Assembly: GCA_028287685.1 (NCBI GenBank)
Contig: JAQBPE010000449.1
Coordinates: forward strand, 1 to 37,407
Source of the DNA: Cyanobacteria bacterium RYN_339
Lineage (GTDB): Bacteria > Cyanobacteriota > Sericytochromatia > S15B-MN24 > JAQBPE01
Length of the DNA: 37,407 nt
Direction: 5' to 3'
Under the pieces are notes generated by a model. That model was not told the DNA's origin and did no database searches. It was given only the letters and a program-made list of their open reading frames with translations. The position numbers and the translations under genes are program-made. Shown here piece after piece: positions 15,452-23,996 of the stretch. Each line of letters opens with the position of its first letter. Position 1 is the first letter of the stretch.

Positions 15452-16972
15452 TCAAGAAGCCGTGCGCGCCGTCACACGGCGCAGGAACGGCAGCTTGGCG
15501 GCCACTTCCAGCACCCGCGTGCGGTCTTCCGGCGCCAGGCCGCCGCAGAGCACCACCAAGGGGGCGTACAGCAGCGCGCCCAGCGGCAGGCCGACCAGCA
15601 ATGCCAGCTGGGCCGACAGCCCGTGCGTGGCGGCCCAGACGCCCGCGCCCATCAGGACGGCGGCCAGCGCCACGCTCGGGAAGCGGCGCACGTCCGGGCC
15701 CACGCCGCCCAGCAGCTTGCCCGCGAAGTAGGCCCCCGGCGGCAGCACCAGCAGCTGCGACACCGCGGTGGCGATCGACGCCCCCACCAGGCCGTAGCCC
15801 GGCACCAGCAAGGCCATCAAGGCGATGTTGACGATCGCCGCCATCAGACCGATCCAGACCATGAAGCGCTGGCCCTCCACCGCGTACAGGACGCTTGAAG
15901 CCGGGAAGCCGAAGGCGTTGACGAGGGCGGACGCCGCGAGCAGGATCGCGAGCACCGGCGCCATTGGGGCGTAACTCGCGCCGTAAAGCGTGGTCACCAG
16001 GGGCACCGCCAGGGCCGCACCGCCCGCCGCCACCGGCAGCGCCATAATGGCCATCCAGCGGCCGGCCAGGTGGTAGATGCGCGCCACCTCGTCGAGCTTG
16101 CCGCTGCCGAAGCTGCGCGACATCGAAGGAATCAAGAGGCCCACCAGCGTGCCCGGGATCAGCTTCATCGCCATGGTGGCGAGGCCGAAGGCCATGGCGA
16201 AGTAAGCCACCTCCTGGTGGGGCCGCCAGAGGCCCAGGAAGAACACGGCCGAGCGCTGCCAGACCACCGCGTCCAGGATGATCAAGAACATCAGGGAGCG
16301 GCTGTAGCCCGCGAGGATGCGCCGGCGCTCCGGCGAGACGCCCAGGCGGAACCAGCCGGGCTGCCAGGCGGCCAGCGTCTGGGCGTAGAGCAGGCAGGCC
16401 GCGATCGCCGCCACGGCCGACACGGCGAGCAAGCCCTCGATGCCCGTCCCGAGCGCCAGGCAAGCCAACGACCCCACCACCATGACGCCGGTGTAGGTGG
16501 CGGTCGCCAGCGCGACCCGGCCGTAGCGCTGCAGCCCCTGGCAGGCCGCGGTCAGCAGCGCCATGGCGGAGGTCGGCAGGATCGCAAGCGCCGCGACGGG
16601 CATCAAGGTCAACATGTGCGGCTCGCGGTAGGCCGCCGCGGCCCAGGGGCCGGCCAGCAGCCAGGCCACCATGACCACCAGGCCGTTGATCAGCAACCGG
16701 CCAAGCCCGTACGCCAGCACGCCGCCCGCTTCTTCCTGGTCGCCACGGCCCAGGGCCTCGGCCATGTACTTCATGGTCGTGGTGACCAGGCCCAGGTTCA
16801 CGAGGATCGCTGCCATCGCGAAGAACCAGGTCACGAGGCTGTAGGTGCCCATGCCGGCGGGACCGAGCCAGCGCGCTATCACGGCCGTCAGCACCAGGCT
16901 CGAAGCGGCGTTGCAGGCGATCGTCAGGAAGTTGTAGCCGGTGGAGCGGGCGACGTTCGAGGCGGAAGACAT
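15452..16972 (-). CDS. Polysaccharide flippase (Wzx/MATE-like, MOP superfamily)
   Basis: A 506-residue inner-membrane protein with about 12-14 hydrophobic segments. It would flip a lipid-linked oligosaccharide across the cytoplasmic membrane. The N-terminus (NVARSTGYNFLTIACNAASSLVLTAVIARWLGP split over the first helix pair) is typical of the polysaccharide-transport branch: an early positively charged stretch, then ARWLGPAGMGTYSL. Charged loops such as SMSRSFGSGKLDEVARIYH are cytoplasmic motifs of the family. ATG 16972 is preceded by AAAGG at 7 nt. It is the last gene of the ugd operon. No Wzy polymerase or initiating sugar-phosphate transferase lies in the window, so repeat-unit assembly must use genes elsewhere. 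Confidence 0.88.
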   Translation of the reverse strand: MSSASNVARSTGYNFLTIACNAASSLVLTAVIARWLGPAGMGTYSLVTWFFAMAAILVNLGLVTTTMKYMAEALGRGDQEEAGGVLAYGLGRLLINGLVVMVAWLLAGPWAAAAYREPHMLTLMPVAALAILPTSAMALLTAACQGLQRYGRVALATATYTGVMVVGSLACLALGTGIEGLLAVSAVAAIAACLLYAQTLAAWQPGWFRLGVSPERRRILAGYSRSLMFLIILDAVVWQRSAVFFLGLWRPHQEVAYFAMAFGLATMAMKLIPGTLVGLLIPSMSRSFGSGKLDEVARIYHLAGRWMAIMALPVAAGGAALAVPLVTTLYGASYAPMAPVLAILLAASALVNAFGFPASSVLYAVEGQRFMVWIGLMAAIVNIALMALLVPGYGLVGASIATAVSQLLVLPPGAYFAGKLLGGVGPDVRRFPSVALAAVLMGAGVWAATHGLSAQLALLVGLPLGALLYAPLVVLCGGLAPEDRTRVLEVAAKLPFLRRVTARTAS

Positions 16973-16983
16973 GGAGAAACCTT

Positions 16984-17580
16984 TCAGGATGCGCGGGGCA
17001 GCTCGTGCTCGCCCAGCGTACGGACCAAGCGGGCGGGCACGCCCGCAATCAAGCTGTTGGGGGGGAACGAATGTGTGACCACGGCGTTGGCGCCGACCAC
17101 GCAGTTGTCGCCGAGCTCCACGCCCTTGACGATCGTCACGCCGCCGCCGATCCAGACGTTGCGGCCGATGCGCACGGGCTTCGTGACGTAGCCCTGGGCG
17201 TGGTACGGGAGCGCCGGGTCGGCGATGGCATGGTCGTGGTCGCGGATCGACACCCGCTCCGCGATCAGGCAGTCGTCGCCGATCTCCAGCTGTTCGAGCG
17301 CGCTGAACGTGCACCAGGGCCCGATGTGGACGTCCCGGCCGATGGCAAGCCGGGCGCCCCGGTCGGCCTTGAGCTCGCAGCTCATGCGCAGGCGCGTCCG
17401 CGCGCCGAGCACCACGTCCGCGTCCTGGTCGAGGCGCCAGAGCGTGCCAGGCTCCAGCCACGCGTCGGGCGCCAGCCGCAGGCGCGGGTGGCGCGCCTCC
17501 AGCAGGGCGCGGCGGCCACGTTCCAGCCAGGCGGAGAGCCGCTGGTCTAACCGGCCCAGGGCCAGGTAGAGGGCTTTCAT
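16984..17580 (-). CDS. Hexapeptide-repeat acyltransferase (WcaF/LbH type)
   Basis: A 198-residue acyltransferase that would add an acetyl (or other acyl) group to a sugar of the exported glycan. Left-handed beta-helix repeats with the [LIV]-G-x4 rhythm run from about residue 60 to the end ([54 protein letters not shown]). The insert loop with RDHDHAI carries likely catalytic His residues, and the C-terminus has the typical [10 protein letters not shown]. The ATG overlaps the stop of the upstream glycosyltransferase (ATGA), so the two are translationally coupled, and the flippase follows after 11 bp. Confidence 0.88.
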   Translation of the reverse strand: MKALYLALGRLDQRLSAWLERGRRALLEARHPRLRLAPDAWLEPGTLWRLDQDADVVLGARTRLRMSCELKADRGARLAIGRDVHIGPWCTFSALEQLEIGDDCLIAERVSIRDHDHAIADPALPYHAQGYVTKPVRIGRNVWIGGGVTIVKGVELGDNCVVGANAVVTHSFPPNSLIAGVPARLVRTLGEHELPRAS

Positions 17581-18827
17581 GCGAGCCTCCGGACCTGGCT
17601 CATGGCGTTGCGCCCCTGGTGCTGGGTGGCGGCGTTGAGGTACTGGCGCTCCGTGGCTGCCGCGATCACGGGCAGCGAGAAGCTCGCGTGCACGTGCTCG
17701 CGCGCGGCCTCGCCCATGCGCTCGCGCCAGGACGGGTATTGCAAGAGCTCGCGCAACGCCTGCGCCAGGGCCTCCGGGTCGTCGGGCGGCACCAGGTAGC
17801 CTGTACGCCCGTGCTGGATGATTTCCGGCACGCCGCCCACGGAGGTGCCCACCACGGCCTTGCCGCAGGCCATCGCCTCCAGGTAGATCATGCCAAAGGG
17901 TTCATAGCGTGACGGCGCCACGAAGAGGTCGCAACCGGCATAGTAGCGCGGCAGCGCGTCGTAGGCCACGTGGCCCATGAAGCGGACGTTGTCGAGCGCC
18001 CCCAGGGCTTCCAGGCGGTTCCTGAGCACGCCCAGCAGTGCCTGGCCGTTGGGCCCGGTGTCGGTGCTGAAGCCTGCCATCACCAGCACGGCCTCGGGGT
18101 GAGCGGCGCGGACCTGGCCGAAGGCCTCGATCAAGGCCTCCACGCCCTTGCGGCGCTCGAGCCGGCCCACATAGAGCACGATCGGCGTATCGGGGCCCAG
18201 CCCCAACTCCTGGCGGAGCCAGTGCGGATCGTGTGGGGCGAAGCGCTCGGCGTCGATGCCCAGGGGCAGCACGCCGATGCGCGAGAAGCCGAAGTCCTGG
18301 CGCGCCTCGCCGGCCAGCGCCGCCGAATTGGCAAGGACCACGTCTCCCCGGCAAATGGTGGCGTGCTCCAGGCGGGCGATGATCCTGGCGTCCAGGTCCA
18401 TCGGCACGTCGTTGAGGCGCCGCACCAGGGCCGTGTGGGTGTGCAGGCGCACCGCGACGGGGCAACGCGCGGCCAACGCCACGCCCACGCCCCAGCCCTG
18501 GTACTCCGGCACCTCCACCACGTCGAAGGCATGGCGCGCGTTCAAGGCCTTGAAGCGGGTGGCGGCTGCTTGGGCGAAGGGCAACGCGCGCATGGTCATG
18601 CCCACGTACCCGTTGCCCGCGGGCAAGCGCCAGCGGTCCGGGGTGTCCACCGGCTCCACATGGACCCCCTGGTCCATGAACGGCGCGATCGGTCCCTCCC
18701 CGCGGGCGATGACGGTGACGTCATGCCCACGGGCCGCCAGGCCGCTGGCTACGTTGAGCGTGTAAGTGCCGATGCCACCGTGCGAGCCCAGGGTCGGGTA
18801 CTCGCGGGTGACGAGACAGATCCGCAT
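17577..18827 (-). CDS. Glycosyltransferase, GT4 family
   Basis: A 416-residue retaining GT-B glycosyltransferase that transfers a sugar from a nucleotide donor to a lipid-linked or glycan acceptor on the cytoplasmic face. The N-terminal acceptor domain has the glycine loop [17 protein letters not shown] (about 14-30). The donor domain has [18 protein letters not shown] and the E-x7-E motif EPFGMIYLE within [18 protein letters not shown], followed by GVPEII and GYLVPPDD. The donor and acceptor are unknown; UDP-glucuronate from Ugd in the same operon is one possibility. It starts 12 bp after the radical SAM gene and overlaps the acyltransferase start. Confidence 0.93.
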   Translation of the reverse strand: MRICLVTREYPTLGSHGGIGTYTLNVASGLAARGHDVTVIARGEGPIAPFMDQGVHVEPVDTPDRWRLPAGNGYVGMTMRALPFAQAAATRFKALNARHAFDVVEVPEYQGWGVGVALAARCPVAVRLHTHTALVRRLNDVPMDLDARIIARLEHATICRGDVVLANSAALAGEARQDFGFSRIGVLPLGIDAERFAPHDPHWLRQELGLGPDTPIVLYVGRLERRKGVEALIEAFGQVRAAHPEAVLVMAGFSTDTGPNGQALLGVLRNRLEALGALDNVRFMGHVAYDALPRYYAGCDLFVAPSRYEPFGMIYLEAMACGKAVVGTSVGGVPEIIQHGRTGYLVPPDDPEALAQALRELLQYPSWRERMGEAAREHVHASFSLPVIAAATERQYLNAATQHQGRNAMSQVRRLA

Positions 18828-18839
18828 CGGGCGCGCCGC

Positions 18840-20321
18840 CTAAGTGGCCGCGGGCACGGCCAGCGGCGGCACCGCCAGGTTGGCCCGCTTGGTCACCCGG
18901 GCGCGCAGCGAGAGCGTCCGCACGCCCTGGGCGGCCACACGTGCCGCCTGTAGGAGCTTGGCGGTGCCGCCGGCGTCCGCCAGTTGGCGCTTCCGTTGGA
19001 CCAGCTCGAGCTCCGCGGCCGCCCAGGCATGCGCCAGCGTGACCTCCGCGTAGTCCAGGCCGGTCGTGCGGACCATGCCGGTGTAGCCGTTGTAGTCCTT
19101 GAAGCCCTCGCGCTCCTGGTAGAAGCCGGCCTTCACGTACTCCTCGCGCATCTCCGTGCCGAAGTACGGCGTCATCAGCGAGACGCTGTAGGAGCAGGGG
19201 AGCGCCTTGGCGGTCGCGACGGTGTTCCGCACGGACTGCCAGGTCTCTTGCAGCGAGCCCACGATGAAGAAGCCCGTGACGCCGATGCCTACCTTCTGGG
19301 CGATCGTCATGTTCTCCAGCGAGCGGCGCAGCGCGTTGCCGTTCTGGTGGATCTCCTTGAGGATCGACTCGTCCACGGACTCCACGCCCGTCATGATGCG
19401 CACGAAGCCGGCGTCGCGCAGGGCGACCAGGTCGGACTCGTTCAGCACCTCCAGGTCGGTCTCCGTGGAGATCTTGAACTGCTGCTCGCCCTTCAGACGC
19501 TCGGCGATCGCGAGCAGGTGCTTCTTGCGCCAGGAGATGTTGGGGTCGCGCGTCTGGATGTAGCGCGCGCCCAGGCCGCGTAGGTACTCGAACTCCTGCA
19601 TGACCTTGTCCACCTCGCGGAAGCGCCACTGCTTGCCCTGGTGGACGTAGTAGGGGCACATCGAGCAGCCCTTGGGGCAGCCACGGCTCGTCAGGATGTA
19701 GAACACGAAGTCCTCCACCTTGCCGCTGGGGCTGTACTGCGCGATGTCGACGTGGTGCCACGCAGGATAAGGGAGCTCGTCCAATTCCTGGACGTAGGAC
19801 CAGGAGAAGCAGGCCTTCTTGTCGCCTTGCGGCTCCAAGATGTGGTCGCTGGCCTCGCCACGCAGGTAGGGCATCAGGAGCGCCTCGACCTCACCGTAGA
19901 ACACGGCGTCGGCCTTGGAGTGCTTGAGCCACTTGGTGTAGGTGGTCTGGCTGGCGTGGCCGAAGACGAAGACCTGCGAGCCCGGGTGGCGGGCTTTCAG
20001 CTCGTTCACCAGCGCCAGGTCCGCGTCCAGCGACGCCAGGCTGACGCGCACGCCGATGTGGCTGGCGTGCTCGCCGGCCACGCGGGCGAGCAACGCCTCC
20101 CGGTCCCAGCGGTTGCCGATGGCGTCCAGGAAGCGCAGGGACACGCCTTCCTGTTCCGCGATGGCGGCCGCATACAGCAGATCCATCGGGGGCGTGGGCG
20201 GCAGGTAGGGCACGCGCCAGCTGGCCTGGTAAGGGCGGGCTACGCCGATCCCGCCGGCCTTGTCGCGATCGCTCACGAATCCGGCGAGCTCCGGGGGGTT
20301 GATCAAGCACAGCTTGTGCAT
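18840..20321 (-). CDS. Radical SAM protein with B12-binding-like N-terminal domain
   Basis: A 493-residue enzyme. The N-terminal 190 residues resemble the Rossmann-like B12-binding domain of class B radical SAM proteins (LINPPE at the start, FVFGHASQTTY, ADAVFYGE), although no DxHxxG cobalamin-ligand motif is visible, so B12 use is uncertain. The radical SAM core has the 4Fe-4S motif CPKGCSMC (C-x3-C-x2-C) near residue 224, followed by RDPNISW, KISTETDLEVL, MTGVESVDESIL and GFFIVGSL. ATG 20321 has GCGAGG upstream. Its place between ugd and a glycosyltransferase suggests it modifies a sugar or lipid carrier of the glycan (for example methylation or rearrangement). The actual reaction cannot be read from the sequence. 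Confidence 0.88.
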   Translation of the reverse strand: MHKLCLINPPELAGFVSDRDKAGGIGVARPYQASWRVPYLPPTPPMDLLYAAAIAEQEGVSLRFLDAIGNRWDREALLARVAGEHASHIGVRVSLASLDADLALVNELKARHPGSQVFVFGHASQTTYTKWLKHSKADAVFYGEVEALLMPYLRGEASDHILEPQGDKKACFSWSYVQELDELPYPAWHHVDIAQYSPSGKVEDFVFYILTSRGCPKGCSMCPYYVHQGKQWRFREVDKVMQEFEYLRGLGARYIQTRDPNISWRKKHLLAIAERLKGEQQFKISTETDLEVLNESDLVALRDAGFVRIMTGVESVDESILKEIHQNGNALRRSLENMTIAQKVGIGVTGFFIVGSLQETWQSVRNTVATAKALPCSYSVSLMTPYFGTEMREEYVKAGFYQEREGFKDYNGYTGMVRTTGLDYAEVTLAHAWAAAELELVQRKRQLADAGGTAKLLQAARVAAQGVRTLSLRARVTKRANLAVPPLAVPAAT

Positions 20322-20359
20322 GGGGGTACCTCGCTTGCTAGGGTGTGGGGCGCGGAGAG

Positions 20360-21775
20360 TTAGCGGCCGATGCTGACGTAGGTGAAGCCCAGGGCCTTCA
20401 TCTTGGCGGGCTCGAACACGTTGCGGCCGTCTACCAGCAGGAACGAGCTGGGGCGCATGGCCAGGCGGACACGGCCCATATCCAGGTCCTTGAACTGCGA
20501 CCACTCCGTGGCGACCACGATCGCGTCGCAATCGTCGGCCATGGCGTAGGGATCGTCGTAGGTGGTCAGCGCGGGCAGCTCCAGCTTGGCGTGGGCTTCC
20601 GCGATGGGGTCGAAGGCGCGCACGCGGGCGCCGAGCTTGAGCAGCTGCGCCGCCAACGTCATAGCCGGGGCGTCACGCAGGTCGTCGGTCTCCGGCTTGA
20701 AGGCCAGGCCGAGGATGCCGATCGTCTTGCCCTTCAGGCTCTTGAGGTGCGTCTGCAGCTTCAGCAGCGCGATTTGGCGCTGGGCCTGGTTCACCTCGAT
20801 CACGCTCTTGAGCAGCTTCGAGTCGTAGCCGTAGTCGCGCGCGATGTGGGTCATGGCGCTGACGTCCTTCGGGAAGCAGCTCCCGCCCCAGCCGATGCCG
20901 GCGCGCAGGAAGGCGTGGCCGATGCGGTGGTCGAAGCCGATGCCCTCGGCGACCCGCTCGACGTCGGCGCCGACGCGCTCGCAGATGTTGGCGACCTCGT
21001 TGATGAAGCTGATCTTCGTCGCCAGGAAGCAGTTCGCGGCGTACTTGATCATCTCCGCGGAGTTGAGGTCCGTCACGATGAACGGGATCTTCCGCGCTTG
21101 CTTGCCGCCTGCGAAGGTCTGCGCGATCAGCGGGGTGTAGAGCTCGCGCATTTTCTCGATGGCACGCTCCGCGTTGGAGCCGACGACGATGCGGTCGCCG
21201 AAGAAGGTGTCCTGGATGGCCGAGCCCTCGCGCAGGAACTCCGGGCAGGAGACCACGTCGAAGTCGGGCAGCGGGCCCGTGCCGGTCATCGTGGCGACAC
21301 CGCCTTCGTGGCCCTGTTCCTCTGCCAGCAGGGCGATCGCCTGCTTGGTGCGGGCTTCCTGGATGCCTTCGCGCACCAGCATCGCCACCCAGTCGCCGCA
21401 GCCCACGGGCACGGTGCTCTTGTTGACGATCACCTTGTAGCCGTTCAGGCTGGCGCCGATGCCGCGGGCGACCGCTTCCACGTAGGAAAGATCGGCCTCG
21501 CCGTTCGGCTGCGGGGGCGTGCCCACGGTGATGAACACGATGTCCGAGCAGCCGACGCCGTCGGCCAGGGAGGTGGTGAAGGCCAGGCGGCCGCGCTGGG
21601 TGTTCTTCTGGACCAGCTCCGCCAGGCCCGGCTCGTAGATGGGGATGATGCCCTGACGCAGGCCCGCGACCTTCGCGTCGTTGTTGTCTACGCAAACGAC
21701 GTCGTTGCCCAACTCCGCCAAGCAGGCGCCGGAAACCAGCCCTACGTACCCCGTCCCGATCACGCAAACCTTCAT
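20360..21775 (-). CDS. ugd: UDP-glucose 6-dehydrogenase
   Basis: Oxidises UDP-glucose to UDP-glucuronate with two NAD+, feeding acidic polysaccharide synthesis. At 471 residues it is slightly long. Motifs: NAD-binding GTGYVGL at the N-terminus, VGTPP, STVPVG, PEFLREG, and the catalytic Cys in GWGGSCFPKDV, then LGLAFKPETDDLRDAP. About 25 extra residues (within EARTKQAIALLAEEQGHEGG) sit between STVPVG and PEFLREG; I recall a similar insert in cyanobacterial Ugd. The usual SNPEFLREG reads SCPEFLREG. ATG 21775 is set by GGAGG at about 6 nt. It is the first gene of the five-gene surface-glycan operon; I could not find a convincing promoter in the 139 bp shared with the divergent gene. Confidence 0.96.
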   Translation of the reverse strand: MKVCVIGTGYVGLVSGACLAELGNDVVCVDNNDAKVAGLRQGIIPIYEPGLAELVQKNTQRGRLAFTTSLADGVGCSDIVFITVGTPPQPNGEADLSYVEAVARGIGASLNGYKVIVNKSTVPVGCGDWVAMLVREGIQEARTKQAIALLAEEQGHEGGVATMTGTGPLPDFDVVSCPEFLREGSAIQDTFFGDRIVVGSNAERAIEKMRELYTPLIAQTFAGGKQARKIPFIVTDLNSAEMIKYAANCFLATKISFINEVANICERVGADVERVAEGIGFDHRIGHAFLRAGIGWGGSCFPKDVSAMTHIARDYGYDSKLLKSVIEVNQAQRQIALLKLQTHLKSLKGKTIGILGLAFKPETDDLRDAPAMTLAAQLLKLGARVRAFDPIAEAHAKLELPALTTYDDPYAMADDCDAIVVATEWSQFKDLDMGRVRLAMRPSSFLLVDGRNVFEPAKMKALGFTYVSIGR

Positions 21776-21902
21776 GACTTCCTCCATATCTTTCAACGTC
21801 GCTGGCGGTGTGCCTTCGCTTTGTGGGCTACTTTACAATAGTTAACAGGCGGCGGATTGGGCCCTTTGCCCAAACGATCCTGGCCGAGCCGTCCGAACCC
21901 GC

Positions 21903-21908
21903 TACAAT
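21903..21908 (+). promoter_or_regulatory. -10 box overlapping the start of the 21915 gene (possible leaderless)
   Basis: TACAAT followed by GG, ending 6 nt before the ATG. The start site would fall on the ATG. The GGAGG in between is only 1 nt from the ATG, too close to act as a Shine-Dalgarno. The -35 region is weak. Confidence 0.4.
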
Positions 21909-21914
21909 GGAGGC

Positions 21915-22802
21915 ATGGCCGCCGACCCCCTACCGCCGGAGCTGCTCGCCGCCTGGTTAGAAGCGCCCGATGAGGACGCCCGCCAGGCCGTGATGGCGCG
22001 GTATGCGCCGGAGCTTGGCCCCGACGGCGCGGAACTGCTGCTGGCGCTCGCCACCGCGGGCCCGGCCTACGGCGGCGACCGTGAGCGCGAGCTGGCGCTC
22101 CAGCGCGAGCTGCTGGAGCTGGCGCGCGGGGTGGCGGAGCACCAGCAAGCCTGGCTCGTGGCCGCGCATGCCTGCCGCCACCTGGCCCATGTCGACGTGG
22201 GCGCCCGGCGGTCCTGGCTGGAGCGCGCGGCGCGCCACGCCATCACCGGGGCGGGCTGGGAGGTGCTGTCTCGCACGGAGAGCGATCTGGCCGCCCTGGC
22301 CTTGGTGAGCCGCCAACCCCGCGAGGCGCTGGCCGCGGCCTCCCGTTCCCTGGCGGCCTGCCGCCACGAGCCCGCAAGCCGGGCCCTGGGGGAGCTGGGC
22401 GACGAGGCGGCGCAGGCGCTTGTAGAGATGGCCACGCGCCTGGGGGATCCCCAGGTGGCCTTTGGGCCTTTGAAAGATTGGCTGGCGCACACCCGCCAGG
22501 GGGGCGAGCTGGAGTTGATCGCCCGGGCCTGCGAGCGGTTGGGCGGCGTGGCCGCCATGTTGGACCGCGCCGGCGACGCGGAACGCTGGCTGGGCGAGGC
22601 CGCCGCGTTGTATGCGGAGCTGATGGAAGGGCCGCCGCTGGCGCGCGTGTTGCTGCGGCGGCTGGCCGTTGCGGCGGGGACCGGGGATCCGGATGCGGTC
22701 GCAGGACGGGTGGCCGATTTGGTGTCGCTGCGGGAGCGGACGACGGATCCGGAGGTGCGAGCGTTGATCGACGATGCAGACTTCCGCGATCTCGAACCCT
22801 GA
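21915..22802 (+). CDS. Alpha-helical (TPR-like) repeat protein, unknown function
   Basis: A 295-residue soluble protein, almost entirely helical and very rich in Ala, Leu, Arg and Glu. Pairs of helices about 35 residues apart (for example HQQAWLVAAHACRHLAHVDV, RQPREALAAASRSLAAC, AGDAERWLGEAAALYAEL) look like degenerate TPR units. There is no signal peptide or enzyme motif. It probably serves as a scaffold or adaptor, but no partner is evident. It is divergent from ugd. The last codons and the stop lie inside a 28-bp sequence that is repeated directly after the gene, so the present C-terminus (DADFRDLEP) may be the product of a small duplication. Confidence 0.65.
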   Translation: MAADPLPPELLAAWLEAPDEDARQAVMARYAPELGPDGAELLLALATAGPAYGGDRERELALQRELLELARGVAEHQQAWLVAAHACRHLAHVDVGARRSWLERAARHAITGAGWEVLSRTESDLAALALVSRQPREALAAASRSLAACRHEPASRALGELGDEAAQALVEMATRLGDPQVAFGPLKDWLAHTRQGGELELIARACERLGGVAAMLDRAGDAERWLGEAAALYAELMEGPPLARVLLRRLAVAAGTGDPDAVAGRVADLVSLRERTTDPEVRALIDDADFRDLEP

Positions 22803-22831
22803 AGCAGACTGCCGCGATCTCGAACCCCGAG
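22776..22831. repeat. Tandem 28-bp direct repeat across a gene end
   Basis: Two adjacent 28-bp units (22776-22803 and 22804-22831) match at 25 of 28 positions. The first contains the final codons and TGA stop of the 21915 gene. In the second the stop has changed to CGA. Confidence 0.85.
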
Positions 22832-22853
22832 CACGGCTTCCGGAGCTAAAGGG

Positions 22854-23417
22854 TTACGGCTTCCTGGAAACCGCCTCGACCCGCTCCCTCACCGCCTTGC
22901 ACATGGACGGCAACGCCTGCTTCTGCAAGAACGACGTCACCCGGGCCGGCACCGGCCCCTTCGGCACCACATGCACCTTGTACGTCAGCATCGTCCCACC
23001 CGGCGCGGCGGCCGCGTCCCAGCTGCCATCGTTGCGCGCCACGTCTCCACGCACGAGCGTCCAGTCGATGTGGTTGCCCGCGCGGTGGCGCTTCGTCACC
23101 AGCGTGACGTTCACGGGGCCTTGGCCGCCCACCTGTTCCAGCACGATGTCGTTGGCGTGGCGCTCCAGCACGCGGCTGGTCTTGGCGTTGGGCATGAACT
23201 GGGGGAACTTCTCGTGGTCCCACAGCACGCCGATGGCGGCAGCCGGCGGCGCGGCGACGTAGAAGATCGCCTCCACGGCGGCGCCATCGGCTACCGTGAC
23301 CTCGTGCACCACCACCTCGCCCTTGCGGGCCCTCTGGGTCTCATCCGCAGTCCAGGCGAAGGCCGGCGAAGCGGTGAGCGTTGCCGCGAGCAGGGCCGTG
23401 AAGTAAGCTGGCTTCAT
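22854..23417 (-). CDS. Secreted SRPBCC/START-like protein
   Basis: A 187-residue protein with a cleavable signal peptide (ALLAATLTASPAFA, about residues 8-21) and a domain of the SRPBCC/START/polyketide-cyclase type. This fold is a beta-grip pocket that binds hydrophobic ligands. Visible landmarks are IFYVAAPPAAAIGVLWDHEKFPQFMPNAKTS in two parts (the typical strand, then the Trp-Asp-His and P..P helix), the central NVTLVTKRHRAG, and a long C-terminal helix (FLQKQALPSMCKAVRERVEAV). The ligand is unknown. A -10 box lies 6 nt before the ATG with no Shine-Dalgarno, so it is a leaderless candidate. It is divergent from the membrane protein at 23441. Confidence 0.75.
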   Translation of the reverse strand: MKPAYFTALLAATLTASPAFAWTADETQRARKGEVVVHEVTVADGAAVEAIFYVAAPPAAAIGVLWDHEKFPQFMPNAKTSRVLERHANDIVLEQVGGQGPVNVTLVTKRHRAGNHIDWTLVRGDVARNDGSWDAAAAPGGTMLTYKVHVVPKGPVPARVTSFLQKQALPSMCKAVRERVEAVSRKP

Positions 23418-23423
23418 CCAACC

Positions 23424-23452
23424 ATCATACGGGAGCCGCCTTGCCGGAGCAA
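23424..23452 (-). promoter_or_regulatory. Promoter for SRPBCC gene (possible leaderless start)
   Basis: Minus strand TTGCTC (23452-23447), 17 bp spacer, TATGAT (23429-23424), then GG. The predicted start site is at or next to the ATG (23417). Confidence 0.5.
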
Positions 23453-23890
23453 ACCTTCCCCCTGCGGGCCTTCCCGCGCCGTCTCGCCCGCTCGCTGGCC
23501 TCCTTCGCGGCGGCCGGCACGGTGATGGCGGGCGTGGTGTACCAGGATGGCGGCTTCGGCCACCTGCTGCCGCTCGTGATGCTGGGGCTCTGCTGGCTGA
23601 TCCCGCTGGCCTTCTGGTTCCAGATCCGCCGCAACGGCTTCGACCCGTTGGCGCGCTTCGTGGCGACGGAAGCGGGGCTGGAAGCGCACCTGCGCGAGGG
23701 CGGCGCGCGCTTCATCCCCTGGGCGGGCATCCGCAAGCTGGTGCAAGTGGACGGCTTCCGCCACCGCGCCTGGGCCATCGAGACCGACGAGGCGCCGCTG
23801 CGCTGGTACGGCGACCTGGAGGACCCGGACGGCTTCGCGGCCCTGGTGGCGGAGCGCACCGGGCTGGCCTGGGTCGTGCAGGCCGGCTGA
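23441..23890 (+). CDS. Small membrane protein with possible PH-like domain
   Basis: A 149-residue protein. Two hydrophobic segments (about residues 17-34 and 41-60) form a hairpin, followed by a cytosolic region of about 80 residues. That region has short strands in the order VATEAGLEAHL, ARFIPWAGIRKLVQV and AWAIETDEAPLRWY, then a terminal helix. The pattern 'E-x-G-L ... I-P-W-x-x-I' is common to bacterial PH-like (YcxB/YdbT-type) domains, which I suggest tentatively. The start is TTG 23441, because GGGAG lies 5 nt upstream and no ATG occurs before the first membrane segment. Function is unknown. Confidence 0.65.
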   Translation: MPEQTFPLRAFPRRLARSLASFAAAGTVMAGVVYQDGGFGHLLPLVMLGLCWLIPLAFWFQIRRNGFDPLARFVATEAGLEAHLREGGARFIPWAGIRKLVQVDGFRHRAWAIETDEAPLRWYGDLEDPDGFAALVAERTGLAWVVQAG

Positions 23891-23990
23891 AGCGGCCTTC
23901 TGTTGTACTGGACAGCTTGCACGGCGATGGATAGGCCGTGAAGTGCGCCACCGCGCCATTAGATGCTTGTCCAGCCGGCGGACTCGCGCA
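23891..23990. other. Convergent intergenic region with nested inverted repeats
   Basis: Outer 7-bp arms CTGGACA (23908-23914) and TGTCCAG (23968-23974) enclose a 6-bp hairpin CACGGC...GCCGTG (23920-23939). It may terminate transcripts from both sides, though no T-run is present. Its right part belongs to a dispersed repeat also found near 30.7 kb. Confidence 0.4.
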
Positions 23991-23996
23991 CTAGCG
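23961..23996 (+). repeat. Dispersed intergenic repeat, copy 1
   Basis: A 36-bp stretch matching 30692-30727 without gaps at 27 of 36 positions. The best part is GGACTCGCGC followed by CTAGCG after one variable base. It runs over the stop codon of the DUF6624 gene. Confidence 0.5.

Noticed and set aside
15435-17048. Alternative minus-strand frame over the flippase gene
   Set aside because: The product is Arg/Pro/Gly-rich with no membrane segments. The chosen frame gives a proper 12-14-helix transporter.
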